A DNA stretch of 64,000 bases from Proteles cristata cristata (taxonomy: Eukaryota > Chordata > Mammalia > Carnivora > Hyaenidae). Location of the stretch: the NCBI GenBank assembly GCA_017311185.1, contig JAESUZ010005462.1:1550001-1614000 (forward strand). Direction: 5' to 3'. This document shows, piece after piece, positions 10,073 to 21,905 of the stretch (within the stretch, counting starts at the first letter, position 1; every line of letters starts with the position of its first letter). Under the pieces are notes generated by a model. It did no database searches, was not told the origin of the DNA, and saw nothing but the letters and a program-made list of their open reading frames with translations. The position numbers and the translations under genes are program-made.

Positions 10073-12100
10073 AAGAAAAAAGAGCACTTAATTCCCAGTC
10101 TTAGGCCCCTTGTAAGATCCTCACAGTGCCCCAATGAGCTGTGAAGCTTAATGATAGAGTAAGGGGATATATTTTACAATTCAACCTGCCATTCTGACCT
10201 AAGAATTCAAAGAGTAGTTACTTTTCCTTAAATTCATTTCCCAACTTAAATGGAGCCAACTTTCTTTTAATGCTACAACTTTGATCTTTTATTCTGATTA
10301 ATGACTTATAATCTCTTAGTATCATACAGCTTGGGATATGATTTTTTTCCTCCCCGTCTTTGAGAAATAGAACATGGTTACTGGTTACATAGACTTTGCT
10401 GGGTCTTTTCTTGGCTCTCTAGGAGGCCGGACCACTTCTGGGGACACTGAGGATGGGCATATGTTTTGGAATTTCCTACACAAAGCCAAGGTGATTCTTC
10501 AGTAATCCCCATCAAGGCTATCCTTATCGTCTATTTCTCGGTGGATTTAAACTGAAAAGGAAAATGATGGTGTGGGTAGTAAATATGCAGCCTGACTGTA
10601 TCAGACATAGAACTGGGCCTTACGCTCCTCTATGTGACCTCACCTCCAGGGGTCCTTCCACGAGAACCCAGGTGCACTTTCAGTGACCTACGTCCCCCAG
10701 ATGTGCACAATCGCAGCTTCCTGGCCCACCGGGACATCATACAACTGGGTGGCATGACCTTCAAACTTTGATTCTTTACACTAGACATGGCAGTTGGTTT
10801 TTCTTCTGGGATTAGAAGAATCATAAAAGAAATTGTTCATACTGAGATATTCCCACACAATGAAAGCCGAAAACAAAGCAGAACAAAACAAGACCAAAAC
10901 CTTTTCTGCGTTTAGTGGTTGGTCAGAGCTAAAGTTGCTGTCCTAACCTCTGGATGACCAGTAATATCCCACATGATGATGAAAGATCAGCAAGGGGGGC
11001 TCGCCTCCCCCCTCCCCCCGCTTTGGGCAAAGGGACTGCATCATGTTGTTAGAATAAAAATCTCCAGGGCCTTTATTAAGATCCACACTTTGGGAAAGTG
11101 GGACACACCTGCCCACTCTAATTGCCTCTATAAGTCCTCGCCATGGGGAGGAAGATTCAGAACTGATGTTGCGAGGGCCTAGTTACTTTTAAATAAAACA
11201 GATGAAGACTATAACTTTGAAGTGAGTAAGTGTGGCATCTGCGGTCAGAACTGGGGCCTCGCATGATGGGGAGAAGCCCGCGGTGTGCCTGGATTCGGAG
11301 CAAACCAGTGCTGTGCCATTCTCCTTCTGTGCCTCTGCCCACCTTCCAGGCCTGCCTGTGCTGACCAAATGAATTGACTCCTGAAGCCTCTCAGCTGCAA
11401 CTTCTTTGGAGCCAGTGTTATGTTCACATCTTACCTTCTGGCCTTGAGAATTGGCTTCTCACACTGCCAATTCACACCCGTTCTGCACCTTTAGAACGGC
11501 CTTCCTGGGGGTGGGGAGTGTCACAGCGGGGTGGCTGTCAGCTAAGGAATTGCCTCTGCAGAGAGAGCGGCCTTACCTGAGGTCATATCTTCTGCCCAGG
11601 CGGCATGTCTGTCCATCTGTCCAACGCTGGTCACAGCTGCGCCCTCCTCTCCAGGCGCAATGGCTCTGAAAGGGCCTTTGCTCCCAAAGTCCAGGTAAGA
11701 ACTAATGATTTTGTGACAGACTCTCTCCTTGACCAAACTAGCCAGGCTCCTCTGAGCCCACAGTGTTCCATGAATAAAACACTGACACAGTTTCTAACAG
11801 CTTAAGGCCATATCCCTCTGATGACCCTAGTGCCCCCTCAAAGCATCCACCTGAGAAAACTTGAGTCTGCCAAAGGAATTAAATCCTTTGCTCCAGCCCA
11901 CACCTAAAGACAGGGTCTCTTCTCCCAGCCTCTGTGGGAGGGTAGGAGCCTAACTTCAATAAGCACTAGGGAGCAACCCAAATGGGTTTCACATGGGCCA
12001 GAACCTCTCCCTAACTCTGCTCCTTGGAATTTTGCTCCCCCCTGACTCTAATGAACACCACTCATCCCTCTTCCCTCTCCCCTCAGTCACCTTTTAAAAC
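10073..12100. other. Unassigned sequence with one weak candidate exon
   Basis: A 2-kb stretch with no repeat I can name. A 95-bp interval at 11600-11694 has a plausible acceptor and a good donor (see findings). Otherwise no support for genes. Confidence 0.4.
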
Positions 12101-12779
12101 AGCTGGTCACCTCTGTACAAACTGAAGTAGAGTTCACACTGCACTCTCTTCCCCATGGCAGTAGTATGCTCCTAGCTAAAATCTGTCCTTGACACTTGTT
12201 TATCTTTGACAGTTTCAGTTACCTCTCCATGCACCCACTACCCAGTGAGTATATGGCCCTAACCTACTTGTCTAACTACCTGCCAGGCATTGAGCCTGGG
12301 AGCCCCCCCTCCCACAATAAACTACCTGCAAATCGTCTTTTCAGAGTGTGTTCCTGGGGAGTCACAGTATTTGAATCTAGAAGACACATTGAAAGCTCCA
12401 AGGTGGTGAATATAGACAGAGAAACAAAGGGTTCCAGAGACAGAGTTGAGGTGCTCTAATATTTAGAGGGACAGAAAATGAGAAGAAAGTAGCCAGGGGA
12501 TTGAGAAGTAGGCAGAGGGGTTCAGGGACATCCAGGAGAGCACACGAGGGGGTTTGCAGAGGAGGGGGATCCCCTGTGTCAGACACCATTAGTTACTGAG
12601 ACAAGGAATAGAAATTGACCTTATGACTGAGCAGCAAGAGGTCACAGTTGACAGTGAGGATGTCTTGGAAGAGCACTTTTGCTTCTTTCAGCATGCCTTC
12701 AAATACATTACTTCATTTAATTTTAACAGTAATCAGAGAATGGATGGGATAGATGTTTATTCCACATGTAAGGATGGCA
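12101..12779. other. Unassigned, possible LTR end near 12300-12380
   Basis: CAATAAACTACCTGCAAATCG followed by GTTCCTGGGGAGTCACAG resembles the downstream end of an LTR with its polyadenylation signal. It is too diverged to name. Confidence 0.25.
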
Positions 12780-12821
12780 TATTAGTTAGGATTTGCCAGA
12801 GAAACAAAACCAACTGGAAAA

Positions 12822-12864
<43 letters not shown>

Positions 12865-13328
12865 ATTTATTGTAAGAATGGGGCCTATATCATGATTCTG
12901 GAGACTGACAAGTCCCAAGATGAGTTGGAAGCTGGAAGCCTGAGAGCTGATGGTGTAGTGAGTCCAAAACCCCAAGAATCTACAGGACCAGTTGTATCCA
13001 ATGATGTAAATTCTAGTTCAGACTAGCAATCTCAAGATTCAGGAAGAGCTGGTGCTTAAGTTCAAGCCTGAAGGCAGGAAAAAGCTGCTGTCCCAGTTCA
13101 AAGACAGTCGGTACAAGGTATTTTCTCACAAGATGCCAGTCTTTTGGTTCTATTCAGGCTTTCAAATGATTGAATGAGGCCCACCTGCACTAGGGAGGGC
13201 ACTCTGCTTTACTTAGTCTACCAATTTAAATGGTGATCTCCTCTAAAGTGTCAATCCCCCAGAATAAAGTTTGACCAAATATCTAGGCATCCCATGGCCC
13301 AAAGACACATAAAAGTATCCATCACAGA
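12780..13328 (-). mobile_element. Ancient interspersed repeat, copy A
   Basis: Reads as the reverse complement of the family also present at 25553-26076. It starts TATTAGTTAGGATTTGCCAGAGAAAC and ends GACCAAATATCTAGGCATCCCATGGCCC ... ATCACAG. It also has the words GGCAGGAAAAAGCTG and GAGGCCCACCTGCACTAGGGAGGGCA. I recognise it as a common mammalian dispersed repeat but not its exact name. A GT microsatellite lies near its start. Confidence 0.6.
12823..12862 (+). repeat. (GT)n microsatellite
   Basis: Twenty uninterrupted GT units inside ancient repeat copy A. It occupies the place where copy B carries an AT-rich simple tract. Confidence 0.97.
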
Positions 13329-13369
13329 TGGTTAAGACTAAGCAAGACTCAGTAGGACTGTTGTTTGAG

Positions 13370-13930
13370 CCTCCTAGTCTGTGTTATGATTAGCCCTGAT
13401 ATTAGCAAACTAATATCGATTTTGGCACTGGGAAATGGGATGCTACTATAACATATACCTCAAACTGTGGAAGTATCTTTAGAATCAGGTGATGGGTAGA
13501 GGCCAGAAGAGTTTTGAGGTGCATGTTAGAAAAATCTATATAGCCTTGAGAAATGATTGGTAGAAATATGGATGTTAAAGCAATTCTGGTGAGGACTGAG
13601 AAAGAAGACAGCTGTGGAGAAAATGTCTATGGGCTTAGAGAATACATATAGCATGAACAGGATGTTGATAGAAATGGGAATGTATGGGTGCTTCTGGTGA
13701 AATCACAAGAAATGAGGAACAGCTTATCAGTAATTGTCAGAAAGGTGATCCTAATAAATGAAGTAGCAGAGGGCTTGGCCCAATTGTGTTCCATGACTTT
13801 GTGAAAAATAGAGCCTGTAAGCAGTGAACTTGGATATCTAGCTGGGGCGCATTCTAAGCCATGTGTTGAAGGTGCATCCTGTTTTCTGTTGTCTAAGCCA
13901 CCGGGTCTGTGGTACATATGGTGACAATCC
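13370..13930 (+). mobile_element. MaLR internal region, degenerate (MLT/MST-int type)
   Basis: The order TTTTGGCACTGGGAAATGGGATGCTACTATAACA, TGTGGAAGTATCTTTAGAATCAGG, GGCCAGAAGAGTTTTGAGGTGCATG, TTGGTAGAAATATGGATGTTAAAG and GGTGAGGACTGAGAAAGAAG follows the internal region of MaLR elements. The end (GTCTAAGCCACCGGGTCTGTGGTA) resembles an MLT1 LTR end. It has no coding capacity. Confidence 0.6.
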
Positions 13931-15515
13931 TAGAAAATAAATACAGTAGGGGAACACCTGACTGGCCTGGGAAACCTCTCTGTTCACCTGTCAGTGAGGG
14001 CATGAGGCATTTTTGGAGGGGAAGGAGGAGCAGGGGAAGTCATATCCCAAAGCAAAGCTGGGCTGGGCTTCATGGTCTGATGTCTGCAAACCAGAACCAG
14101 GAGGTACAGTGATGGCTCCCACCCTGCCCTGCTGGGACCGCTCATGGATTCCATGGCTCCTGGTCATGCCCATGCTCACCTGGCTTCTCTCTAGAACGTT
14201 ACCTCTTTGCAAAAGAAGAACTTAGTAGACAAAGGGGGATGGATGTAGCACAGCAAAACTGCCTTCCATTCAGCCCACTTTTCCCTTGACGCGCAAGAAG
14301 GCAATGGGGCAGCCATGCAAAGAAGACGTGTTATTGGCCAACAGGCAGCAACCCTGAGTAGCCAGGACTGCACTGCAAGAAGCAGCTCATCGAGAGTTCT
14401 GGCCACAGAGAGAGGAAGGAAATCCATGCGGGGCGCATTCACCACCCTCCTTTGAGTTTTGTATAGTGGCGTTCAATGTCCAGGAACCTGCCAGACACAC
14501 AATTTACCAGGATTGCAAAGGAGGTAAGGAGGAGTATAAAGCCTGACATACTCCCACCCCTATCACTGCCCAAGATGAATGCTGAGCTCCCGTGGGCCTG
14601 CCAGCTCACTCAGCCGGTCAACCAGCTCCCTTCATTTTGCTCAACGTTTCAGAGCCTGAGTCAAAGAAGAAAACTCTAACATGGCAACCACTGCTGGCCT
14701 CCTTGCCATCCAGTCTCTGAGTACCTGGGGGAGATGCTGGCAGGGTGCACAGGGTGCACACTGAGCTGGGTTGCCTCGAAGGATCCTGGAGACTCTGACT
14801 CGCTTTCTAACACATGTGCCAAGCAAATCAACTGCCACATGATGTTTGGTAGAGTGAATCTAATTCTCTATTGGCTTCCTTTATAAATCTAAGAAATGTC
14901 CCGAAACAAACTATCCCCATAGGCTGAAATGAAGGCATCAATGAAAATACCTTCATCAAGCAATTAGCCTGTCCAGGAGAGCTTGACCACTGGACGCTCA
15001 CTCCTCTCCCTCTGGAACCTCTTTTTCCTCCCTGACTATGGGAGAGCTGGCTCTTTGCCCATTTACTTCAGCACCTCGCCCATGCCAGCCAGCTTGCTCT
15101 CGCCCAGAAGTCTGACTTCATTCCTCCATCATGGTTACCCCCCTCTCTCCACCTTCGGTTCCCCAAGGCCCATTGGACCCTAAATTCTAGTTTGGCTCCA
15201 TGACCACTCCTGCCCCCTCAAGGGCTCAAACCCACCTGCTCTGTACCTGAGGAAGAGGGCTGATCATCAACATAGACTTAACAGCTAGCGTCTCCCTATT
15301 TTAGCTCCTATGTAATTGGAATCCAGGCATTTTTGTCCAAATCTGCCGGTCACACCTCACTGGGCCCCCGCCTAGATTGCTGCACACACGTGTCGCTAAC
15401 CACAGCCTTCCCAGTCCTTTCTCTGCAGCACAGATACATGGGTTTTCCCTACATGCCACTCTCATCAGGTCACTTTTCTCCACCATCCTGTTAAACCCAC
15501 AACAAAACTGACACT
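13931..15515. other. Unassigned sequence
   Basis: No nameable repeat or coding signature. 14990-15190 is CT-rich and might be an eroded L2 3' end, but support is poor. Confidence 0.35.
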
Positions 15516-15706
15516 TACATACAGAGAACCAGCGGATGCCAGAGGGAAGAGGCATGAAATAAGTGATGGTAATTAAAAGGACACGTACCATGATGTGCAC
15601 TGAGTAATGTGTAGAAGTGTTGAATCACTATATTGTACCCCTGAAACTAATGTAACACTGAATGTTAACTATGCTGGAATTTAAAAAAAAAAAGAAAAAA
15701 GAAAAC
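15516..15706 (+). mobile_element. 5'-truncated L1 3' end (carnivore L1)
   Basis: Only the L1 3' UTR remains: AGAGAACCAGCGGATGCCAGAGGGAAGAGG, then ACTGAGTAATGTGTAGAAGTGTTGAATCACTATATTGTACCCCTGAAACTAATGTAACACTG, then TTAACTATGCTGGAATTT and an A-rich tail. This is the typical 3' terminus of older carnivore L1s. Confidence 0.8.
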
Positions 15707-15799
15707 CACTGACTCAAAATGGCATCACTGAGGCCAAGCCACCAGTCTGGGGCTTCATTCCTAACCTAATTACAGTTTCCACTACCCTGTAGTAATATA

Positions 15800-16128
15800 A
15801 TTTTCACGAGTCAGATTTTTCTGGTCAGCACCAGTGAGGTAATCTTGTCACACGGGTCCTCTCTCCATCCCTCAGAGGAAGATGAGGTAATGTACCTAAT
15901 AAGACCCCTTGCCTTTTACCCCTGAGGAAAGGTGACCTTGCCTGGAACAGTTGCTTCCTTTCTTTTGCTAATGACTTTCTGGCCCCACTCTCCCTCCTAT
16001 AAAACTTTCCATTTTGTACAACTCCTCAGAGAGCCCTTCCATTTGTTAGAGGAGGTGCTGCCTGATTCATGAATCACTTAATAAGGCCAATTAGATCTTC
16101 AAGTTTACTCAGCTGAATGTTTGTTCTT
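15800..16128 (+). mobile_element. Possible LTR
   Basis: The 3' part reads CTCCTATAAAACTTTCC (TATA-like), then CTCAGAGAGCCC, then GATTCATGAATCACTTAATAAGGCCAATTAGATCTTCAAGTTTACTCAGCTGAAT. This is the layout of a retroviral-type LTR with an eroded AATAAA signal. The family is not named with certainty. Confidence 0.4.
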
Positions 16129-16299
16129 CGTTTGGTTTGGTTCTATAGCTTCCTGGACCCCGCATATTTCAGCCCTCCCATCTCTCGGGCTAACTGCTCC
16201 CCCACTCCCCCCAGAATTCAGCACTTCAGGGCCCAACACTCCTTTTCTGTTTTTCAGATTCACTGTTTCCTCTTCAGTAGGATGATCCCTTTCTCCTTC

Positions 16300-16625
16300 C
16301 CCAGATCCAGATCTCCGTGAACAGCCTGGCCACTTCTCACTCTTCCTTCCAGCTACACTCTGAGGCCACTTCCTCAGGACCTCTCAAGTCCCGGGGGAGA
16401 GTCCTCCTCTGCTCTGCTCTCATACCTTTAATGATCCCACCCAGGGCTTTTCATAGACCAATGTCAGGGCGCCTTTCATGTTCCTATATCCTCCACTAGA
16501 CCTGATTATAAACTTTATGAAGAGAGGAACAATGTCTTTTATTAACCATTTGCCTCTGGCACCTACTACCGAGCTCAGCACAATGCAGATGTTCAACAAA
16601 AATATATTGCATGAGTGAGCAACCA
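16300..16625 (+). mobile_element. L2 LINE 3' fragment
   Basis: Diagnostic order of the L2 3' end: CACTAGACCTGATTATAAACTTTATGAAGAGAGGAACAATGTCTTTTATT, CTCTGGCACCTACTACCGAGCTCAGCACAATGCAGATGTTCAACAAAAATATATTGCATGAGTGAG. Confidence 0.6.
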
Positions 16626-16693
16626 TTGAGAGGATTCGATAAGATAATTCAAGAAGATAATGCATCTGGAAGAACTTGCTCTCATTTATGTAC

Positions 16694-16890
16694 CTGCGGT
16701 CCAAATCAGGCCCACATCCTATGTTTGCAAATAAAGTTGTATTGGCACAAAACCTCCCCAACTAGTTTGCTGTTGTCACAGCTGCTTTCCTGCTACCATG
16801 GCAGAGTTGAGTTGTGAAAGAGGCCATCTGGCCTTCAAACCCTAAAGTATTTATCATCTAGCCTTTTATGGAAAAAGTTTGCTGCCCCTG
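16694..16890 (-). mobile_element. hAT-Charlie-type nonautonomous DNA transposon (MER1 group)
   Basis: The downstream end reads GGAAAAAGTTTGCTGCCCCTG, the complement of the hAT-type terminus (CAGGGGCAGCAAACTTTTTCC). Internally it has AATAAAGTTGTATTGGCACA and GGCAGAGTTGAGTTGTGAAAGAGGCCAT, in family order. The upstream terminus is degraded. Confidence 0.7.
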
Positions 16891-17487
16891 GTCTAGATGT
16901 TAACATAAATAGGTCTGGCTCCAAAATGAGAAAAGATGTTCGTTAGCCAGGGCTCCACTGCTGGTAATTGAAGCATTGTCCCATCGGTTCTCTGCCCTGG
17001 CAAGGATTTCTTTTATCTGTATCATCTGGCTAATCTTATCAACTATCTTCAGCCCAAGATCTTTGGTAGTAAATACCTCCCTAAGTGGAGTTAATTAACT
17101 CTTTCAAGCTCTACAATGACATTGAGAATCCCCTTGTTTGGGAACCTAATTGCCCTCTGGGGGCCGTAATAAGTTTGATTCACCCTTAAAACAAATTTTC
17201 CCTACTCCTGTGTCAGCAGGGCTGAATCACCAGCCAGGTGACAGGGGTTTCTGGAGGCCTTGAGAACTGGAGCCAGGGTCACCTCACAGCTGAGGGAAGG
17301 TTAAAAGAAGTTAGCCCCAGGCCCTGGCCACCCACTCAGGTGGAGCTGGGCAAGCCCCTGCATCAGGAGCCACATGTGCATCCTGTTTCTGGATTCGTGG
17401 CCATCCCCACCCATGGAACACTAAGGAAGACCTATTCCCAGTCAGATCTTGGGAGGCTATCCAGATTTCCCTTGGGAAGTTTTGCTT
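16891..17487. other. Unassigned, possibly unique sequence
   Basis: No repeat signature. Several TAAT-core words (TTAATTAACT, CCTAATTGCC, GTAATAAGTTTG) cluster at 17085-17180. No coding evidence. Confidence 0.4.
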
Positions 17488-17505
17488 AATAATGTAACCG
17501 AGACC

Positions 17506-17720
17506 TGGGCACCTGGGTGCCTCAGTTGGCTGAGCATCTGACTCTTGATTTCGGCTGAGATCGTGATCTCACGGCTCGTGAGATCCATCCCTGCATCCAG
17601 CTCCGCAATGACAGTGTGGACTTTGCTTGGGATTCTCTCTCTCCCCCTCTTTCTCTCTCTGCCCCTCCCCTGCTTGTGTGTGCTTTTTCTCTCAAAATAA
17701 GTAAATAAACATTAAAAAAA
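17506..17720 (+). mobile_element. CAN SINE, older copy
   Basis: Head GGGCACCTGGGTGCCTCAGTTGG, body GACTCTTGATTTCGGCTGAGATCGTGATCTC, CT-rich tract, AAATAAGTAAATAAAC tail. TSD AATAATGTAAC at 17488-17498 and AATAATGTGAC at 17721-17731; a few bases separate the first copy from the SINE head. Confidence 0.93.
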
Positions 17721-17731
17721 AATAATGTGAC

Positions 17732-18334
17732 CTAGCCCTCTTCAGTAGGGCAGCAACTGCTTAGGCTAAGATTGTTTAAATAGGGTCTGTGACCAGGTAA
17801 GTAAGTATCACAGGCAAAGTGTGGCATTTGCGTCCCCTTCTTGCATACCTACCCAGGGTATGAGGTCCTTATGGACAGCAAGGACTCTGTCAATGCAAAG
17901 TTAAGAGAGTCCCTGTGTGACCTCTATGGGCAAAAAGGACAAGTACTAAAGTCCAATTCCACTGCTACTAAAGCTCAGAAAGACAGGTTTTCCCAAGTCT
18001 GAAGTACAGGCATCCCGGCCTGGGGCCAAAAGCAGTTACACTTGAGTTCTGGGTGGGGAGGGAGAATTAATTTCCAAATACCAACTAGTTCCTGTAAGGA
18101 TGCCTTTTGTGTGTTTGTTTTACTGTTTGCCTATTTCCTATTTACCAAGACTGTTCTTGGTTTTTGTAGCTGGCATTTTTTCCCTGTGGATAGTTCCAGA
18201 TAATTAGAGCATTAATTAAGATACTATTTCTGGGGATAACAAAATGTCAGGTGGCAGGAAATCATATGCAGTCCCTTCAGCAGTAGAAGGAATCCTCTCC
18301 GTGGGATGGCAATAACTGACGTGGGTACATGCCC
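17732..18334. other. Unassigned sequence
   Basis: No nameable repeat, exon or regulatory signature. Confidence 0.4.
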
Positions 18335-18470
18335 ACTTAGGGCCACGTGCTGTGCAAAACGCCTTCCACGAATACCTCAGTAATCCTTGCAGCGACCCTG
18401 TGAGGGACCTGTTCGTCACCCACACCCACACCTGTACCACGGATAAGAAAACTGAGGCACCGATAAGGAA
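18335..18470 (-). mobile_element. MIR SINE fragment, antisense
   Basis: Order GGCCACGTGCTGTGCAAAACGCCTTCCACGAATACCTCAGTAATCCTTGCAGCGACCCTGTGAGG, then ACGGATAAGAAAACTGAGGCACCGA, which fits the antisense MIR 3' half. Confidence 0.55.
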
Positions 18471-18489
18471 CATGCAGAAGGGAACTTTC

Positions 18490-18650
18490 TTAGTCTGGGC
18501 TCCCTCCAAAGCAGAGCCTGAGACAGACTTTGGGCACAAGGTGGTAACTCAGATGTTGATCCCAGGAAGTCCGGGGCAGGGAGGGTGGGGTAGGGAAGAA
18601 GGAAGGCAGCGTAAGCTTGTGTTATCACAGAGCATGCAGAATGTCTCCCC
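18490..18650 (+). mobile_element. Old dispersed repeat fragment
   Basis: GGGCTCCCTCCAAAGCAGAGCCTGAGACAGACTTTGGGCAC and GATCCCAGGAAG resemble the fragment at 34100-34200. Both look like one old repeat family that I cannot name. Confidence 0.35.
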
Positions 18651-20288
18651 AAAAAGTGCAACAGAAGGGGAGCTCACAGGCACCAGCGTTACCTCCCCAA
18701 GGCTGAAAGCAGACAGACCTATAGTACGCTCTGCAGGCAAGAAACCAGCAGGTGCTCCTGAGCTGCGATCAGGGGCTGCGGGAGGTAGGATGCACAAACC
18801 AGGGAAGCCTTTTGCAGTAAAACGTAGAAGGAATTCAAGTCTGGGCCTCTCAGAGTCTAGACACCACCCCGTCCACACCACCTTCCCTTTCAGCCGGCCT
18901 CAGAGCAGAGCGCAGCTCCGGCTGCCCAGGGTGCGTGTCCTGCACGCTGTTGGTGGACTTGCCTACCTCCCTGTAACTTGGTTCCAAGTGTAGTGAGGAA
19001 AATGGGCCCATGTGTCCCATGGGAAGAGTTTGCCCTGCTGCCCCAGAGAAGACAGTCTGCCTTGATGAAGGTAAGCACACGAAGGCCCAGAGCCACAGAC
19101 GCTGCAGGCTGAGCCTGAAACAGCCCAGGCACTGTTCCTGGTGCGGTCTAAGTGAATGGTGCCCCCTAGGGTTGTGCAGAGAACGAGCTGGGTGACTGTG
19201 CACAGTGGCCCTGGATCCAGCGCCTCACTCTCCTCTGTTTCTCAAGGTGCACCTGCTCTCTGACGCTCTAGGCCACGTTTTCTCTGGGAGGAGCCATGAG
19301 CATGAGAGCTTCACATCCACCCGTTCCCAGCTGACCGTGGGGCGTTGCGCCATTTGAGATTCTCAGCGCATCACATCAGTTGCCCCCTGGGTTCCATTAC
19401 TTGCTGGGGGCCGATTCACAGGTGACCTTGATCGCCCATTTACCTCCCATGTCCTGCTGAGCAAACTCGGGTCACCTCTGAAAGAAAGTTACAGAACGTG
19501 GCACCACCCCCAAAGAATATCTGCACAGAGGAGCCCTTTCTGTAAGGACTGGGATGGTTTCCAGGCCCAGTGGGATTGCAGTCAGCTTTACATGGAGCAT
19601 CTCATTGTGAGTAGGAGCCAGCTGCCCCTTTCTCCACAGCCCGGTTAGAAGCCGGCTCCATTGTCACAAAGTTCAGGGCGAGTGAGCAAGGACTCAGGAC
19701 GGCAGGGCAGTCTCCAATTGCTGTTACTTTCCTGTAACCCTCGTCTGAGACCATAGACCATCTGCCTTCTCTCAGAAACATGACAATTATGGTCCAAGAT
19801 CCATCAATGATTTAATAGAAACCTGAATATTAGACTCAGAATGCCAAATTTTGTACCTGAAGTAAAAGAAATTCCTAGGAGATGATGAGAACGGTAAAAT
19901 GAAAGGTTCATGCTGAGAACACATCTGTGCTTTTTCTTTTCCTTGCAAAATTTCCGTGAAGCGATCTATGTGACCTCACTGGTATGGAATAAACGTGCAG
20001 TTAATAAAAGCCTGTAAGGACTCAACTCTGCAATACATCCAAACCTCTTCCCGGACACCCATGCCTCACAGATTAAATGATCATCCTAAAAATATTCAGA
20101 AAATTTGTGGATGTTCATTTTCATGTAAAAGGATATCTATCCATTTACTCCACAAAGGCCAAGCACTGTCCTGATGCAAAAGTGAAGGCACACAATTCTC
20201 ATCCTTAGTGTCTCTCCTGTGAGTGCAAAAGACAAGTGTTATCAAAAGATAGAAGATAGTTACAACTGGGTGAGACAAGCACTACGAT
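18651..20288. other. Unassigned sequence
   Basis: GC-moderate sequence without a nameable repeat. A 213-codon open frame spans 18352-18993, but it starts inside the MIR and crosses the old repeat, so I treat it as chance. A good splice-donor word (GATGAAG|GTAAGC) occurs near 19069 without a partner acceptor I trust. Confidence 0.4.
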
Positions 20289-20660
20289 AGAATAGAGTTT
20301 TCTTTTGTTTTAAGTTCAATAGAGGCACAGAAGAGAGGCCACACTAATGCTGCCTGGGTAAATCAGGGAGAGAATGAGTCACAGAGGGAATTTTCAGTTG
20401 GGTCTTGAAGGATGGGTAGGAGTTTTCCAGGGTGGAGAGGGAACAGGGTAGAAGGAATCATTCCAAACAGAGCAGGAGGTATAAACAAACATTTAGGGGT
20501 TTAAAACATTCTGGCATGCTGAGAGGGCTTCGATAGTTTTCTCTGCGTGAAGTATGGGGTGCCAGAAGCAAGAGATGAGAAATTGTAGGAGGCCACATAA
20601 GCTGAGGTTGGAAAACTTTGTCAGGACCCCATTGCAATGATAGCTTCAGGACAGGACGTG
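20289..20660 (+). mobile_element. Probable ancient dispersed repeat
   Basis: GTTGGGTCTTGAAGGATGGGTAGGAGTTTTCCAGG, CATTCCAAACAGAGCAGGAGGTATAAACAAA and TCTGGCATGCTGAGAGGGC follow a word order I know from an old mammalian repeat (variants read GAAGGATGAGTAGGAGTTT...GGCATTCCAGGCAGAGGGAACAGC). The class is not certain. Confidence 0.4.
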
Positions 20661-21084
20661 CTCCGAGGGACTCTGTCAGCTACATTAATTATTGTATGGA
20701 AACTGAGATTAAACTAAATGAAGTGATCAGATTAACCAAAAATGCAGCCTTTGCCTCCTCGACAATAAAAGAAGGTAGCCGTCTCTCACTGGATGAAATT
20801 TGAAAAACAAGGGACTCTTTGCCCCCAATATATTCTCAACCGACCTGACCCAAGACTGGAAATGTCACCATCCAAGTGCCATCCCTTTAGATCAGAAAGA
20901 CATTTTGGTTTTCAATGTTCCTTAATAAAAACACAAATAGCCTGGGATGAGAGAGCACCCTGAATCCTGTGAGTTATTTACGTTTTCCTGATTACTGATC
21001 TGGTGAGCATCTCATCATTTTGTTATTGACCACTCATGGTTCTGCTTCTGTGAAATGCCTATTCTGTGCTTTTCCTAATGTTTC
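20661..21084. other. Unassigned sequence
   Basis: Nothing nameable. Confidence 0.35.
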
Positions 21085-21100
21085 TATTGAGTTATTTCTT

Positions 21101-21314
21101 TTTTTTTTAATGTTTTTATTTATTTCCAGGAGAGAGAGAGACAGCATGAGCAGGGGAGGGTCAGAGAGAGAGGGAGTCACAGACTGAAACAGGCTCCAGG
21201 CTCCGAGCTGGCAGTCAGCACAGAGCCCGACGCGGGGCTTGAACCCACGAACCGCGAGATCATGACCCAAGCGAAAGTCGGACGCTTAACCAACTAAGCC
21301 ACCCAGGCGCCCCA
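21101..21314 (-). mobile_element. CAN SINE, young feliform subfamily
   Basis: Near-consensus antisense copy with GGCAGTCAGCACAGAGCCCGACGCGGGGCTTG and ending AGGCGCCCC. Perfect 16-bp TSD TATTGAGTTATTTCTT at 21085-21100 and 21315-21330. Confidence 0.97.
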
Positions 21315-21330
21315 TATTGAGTTATTTCTT

Positions 21331-21890
21331 ATTGATTTATAATCATTCTTTATAGCCTCTCGTTGCTAATCTTTTATCAGTTACATGTGTGGCAAATATC
21401 GTCTCCCAGTTCGGTGGCTTATCTTTCATTTTATGAACACCTGCATATCTCTGTTAACGCCTCACCTGGGGTCATTGAGTTTTGTACCTGACAGGCGGTC
21501 AAGAGCTCAATTAGGGCCCAGGGCAGAGTCCCTGGCCTGGAAAGCAAAGGTGAGACATAGTAAAGAAAAGCAAAAGTCCAGGAGCTTGACTCAGCACACG
21601 GCACACGAGGACTCCAGGCTTGGCGTGCGGTCGTCTCTCTCTTCTCATTGTTGCCTCCTCGCCCAAATGTTCAAGCCACGGTAAACTCTTCAGAGCTCCA
21701 AATGCGCCATGCTTTCTGACACAGGGCCTTGCCCCATGCTATTCCCTTTACCTGAGCTCTGTTCCTAACCCCTCCCCCAACTCACTCCGCCTGGAAAGTT
21801 CTCCTGCCCCATAAGTTCTCACCTGCTTGTCCGCTCGCAGTCAGATTCCCTCCAAGAGGCTACTAAAGGACACTGACTCACCCCCACTGA
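21331..21890. other. Unassigned sequence
   Basis: Nothing nameable; short frames only. 21700-21850 is CT-rich and may be an eroded L2 3' end, weakly supported. Confidence 0.35.
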
Positions 21891-21905
21891 GACTCACTTC
21901 TTTTT

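Noticed and set aside
10630..10824. Possible processed pseudogene
   Set aside because: The text looked gene-like in one frame, but I could not match it to any protein, and it has no poly-A tail or TSD that I can see.
12196..12380. LTR end with polyadenylation signal
   Set aside because: Only a vague resemblance; no TG...CA ends or TSD were found. Left as unassigned.
18352..18993. 213-codon open frame, plus strand
   Set aside because: Starts inside an antisense MIR and crosses another old repeat. Minus-strand frames are also open.
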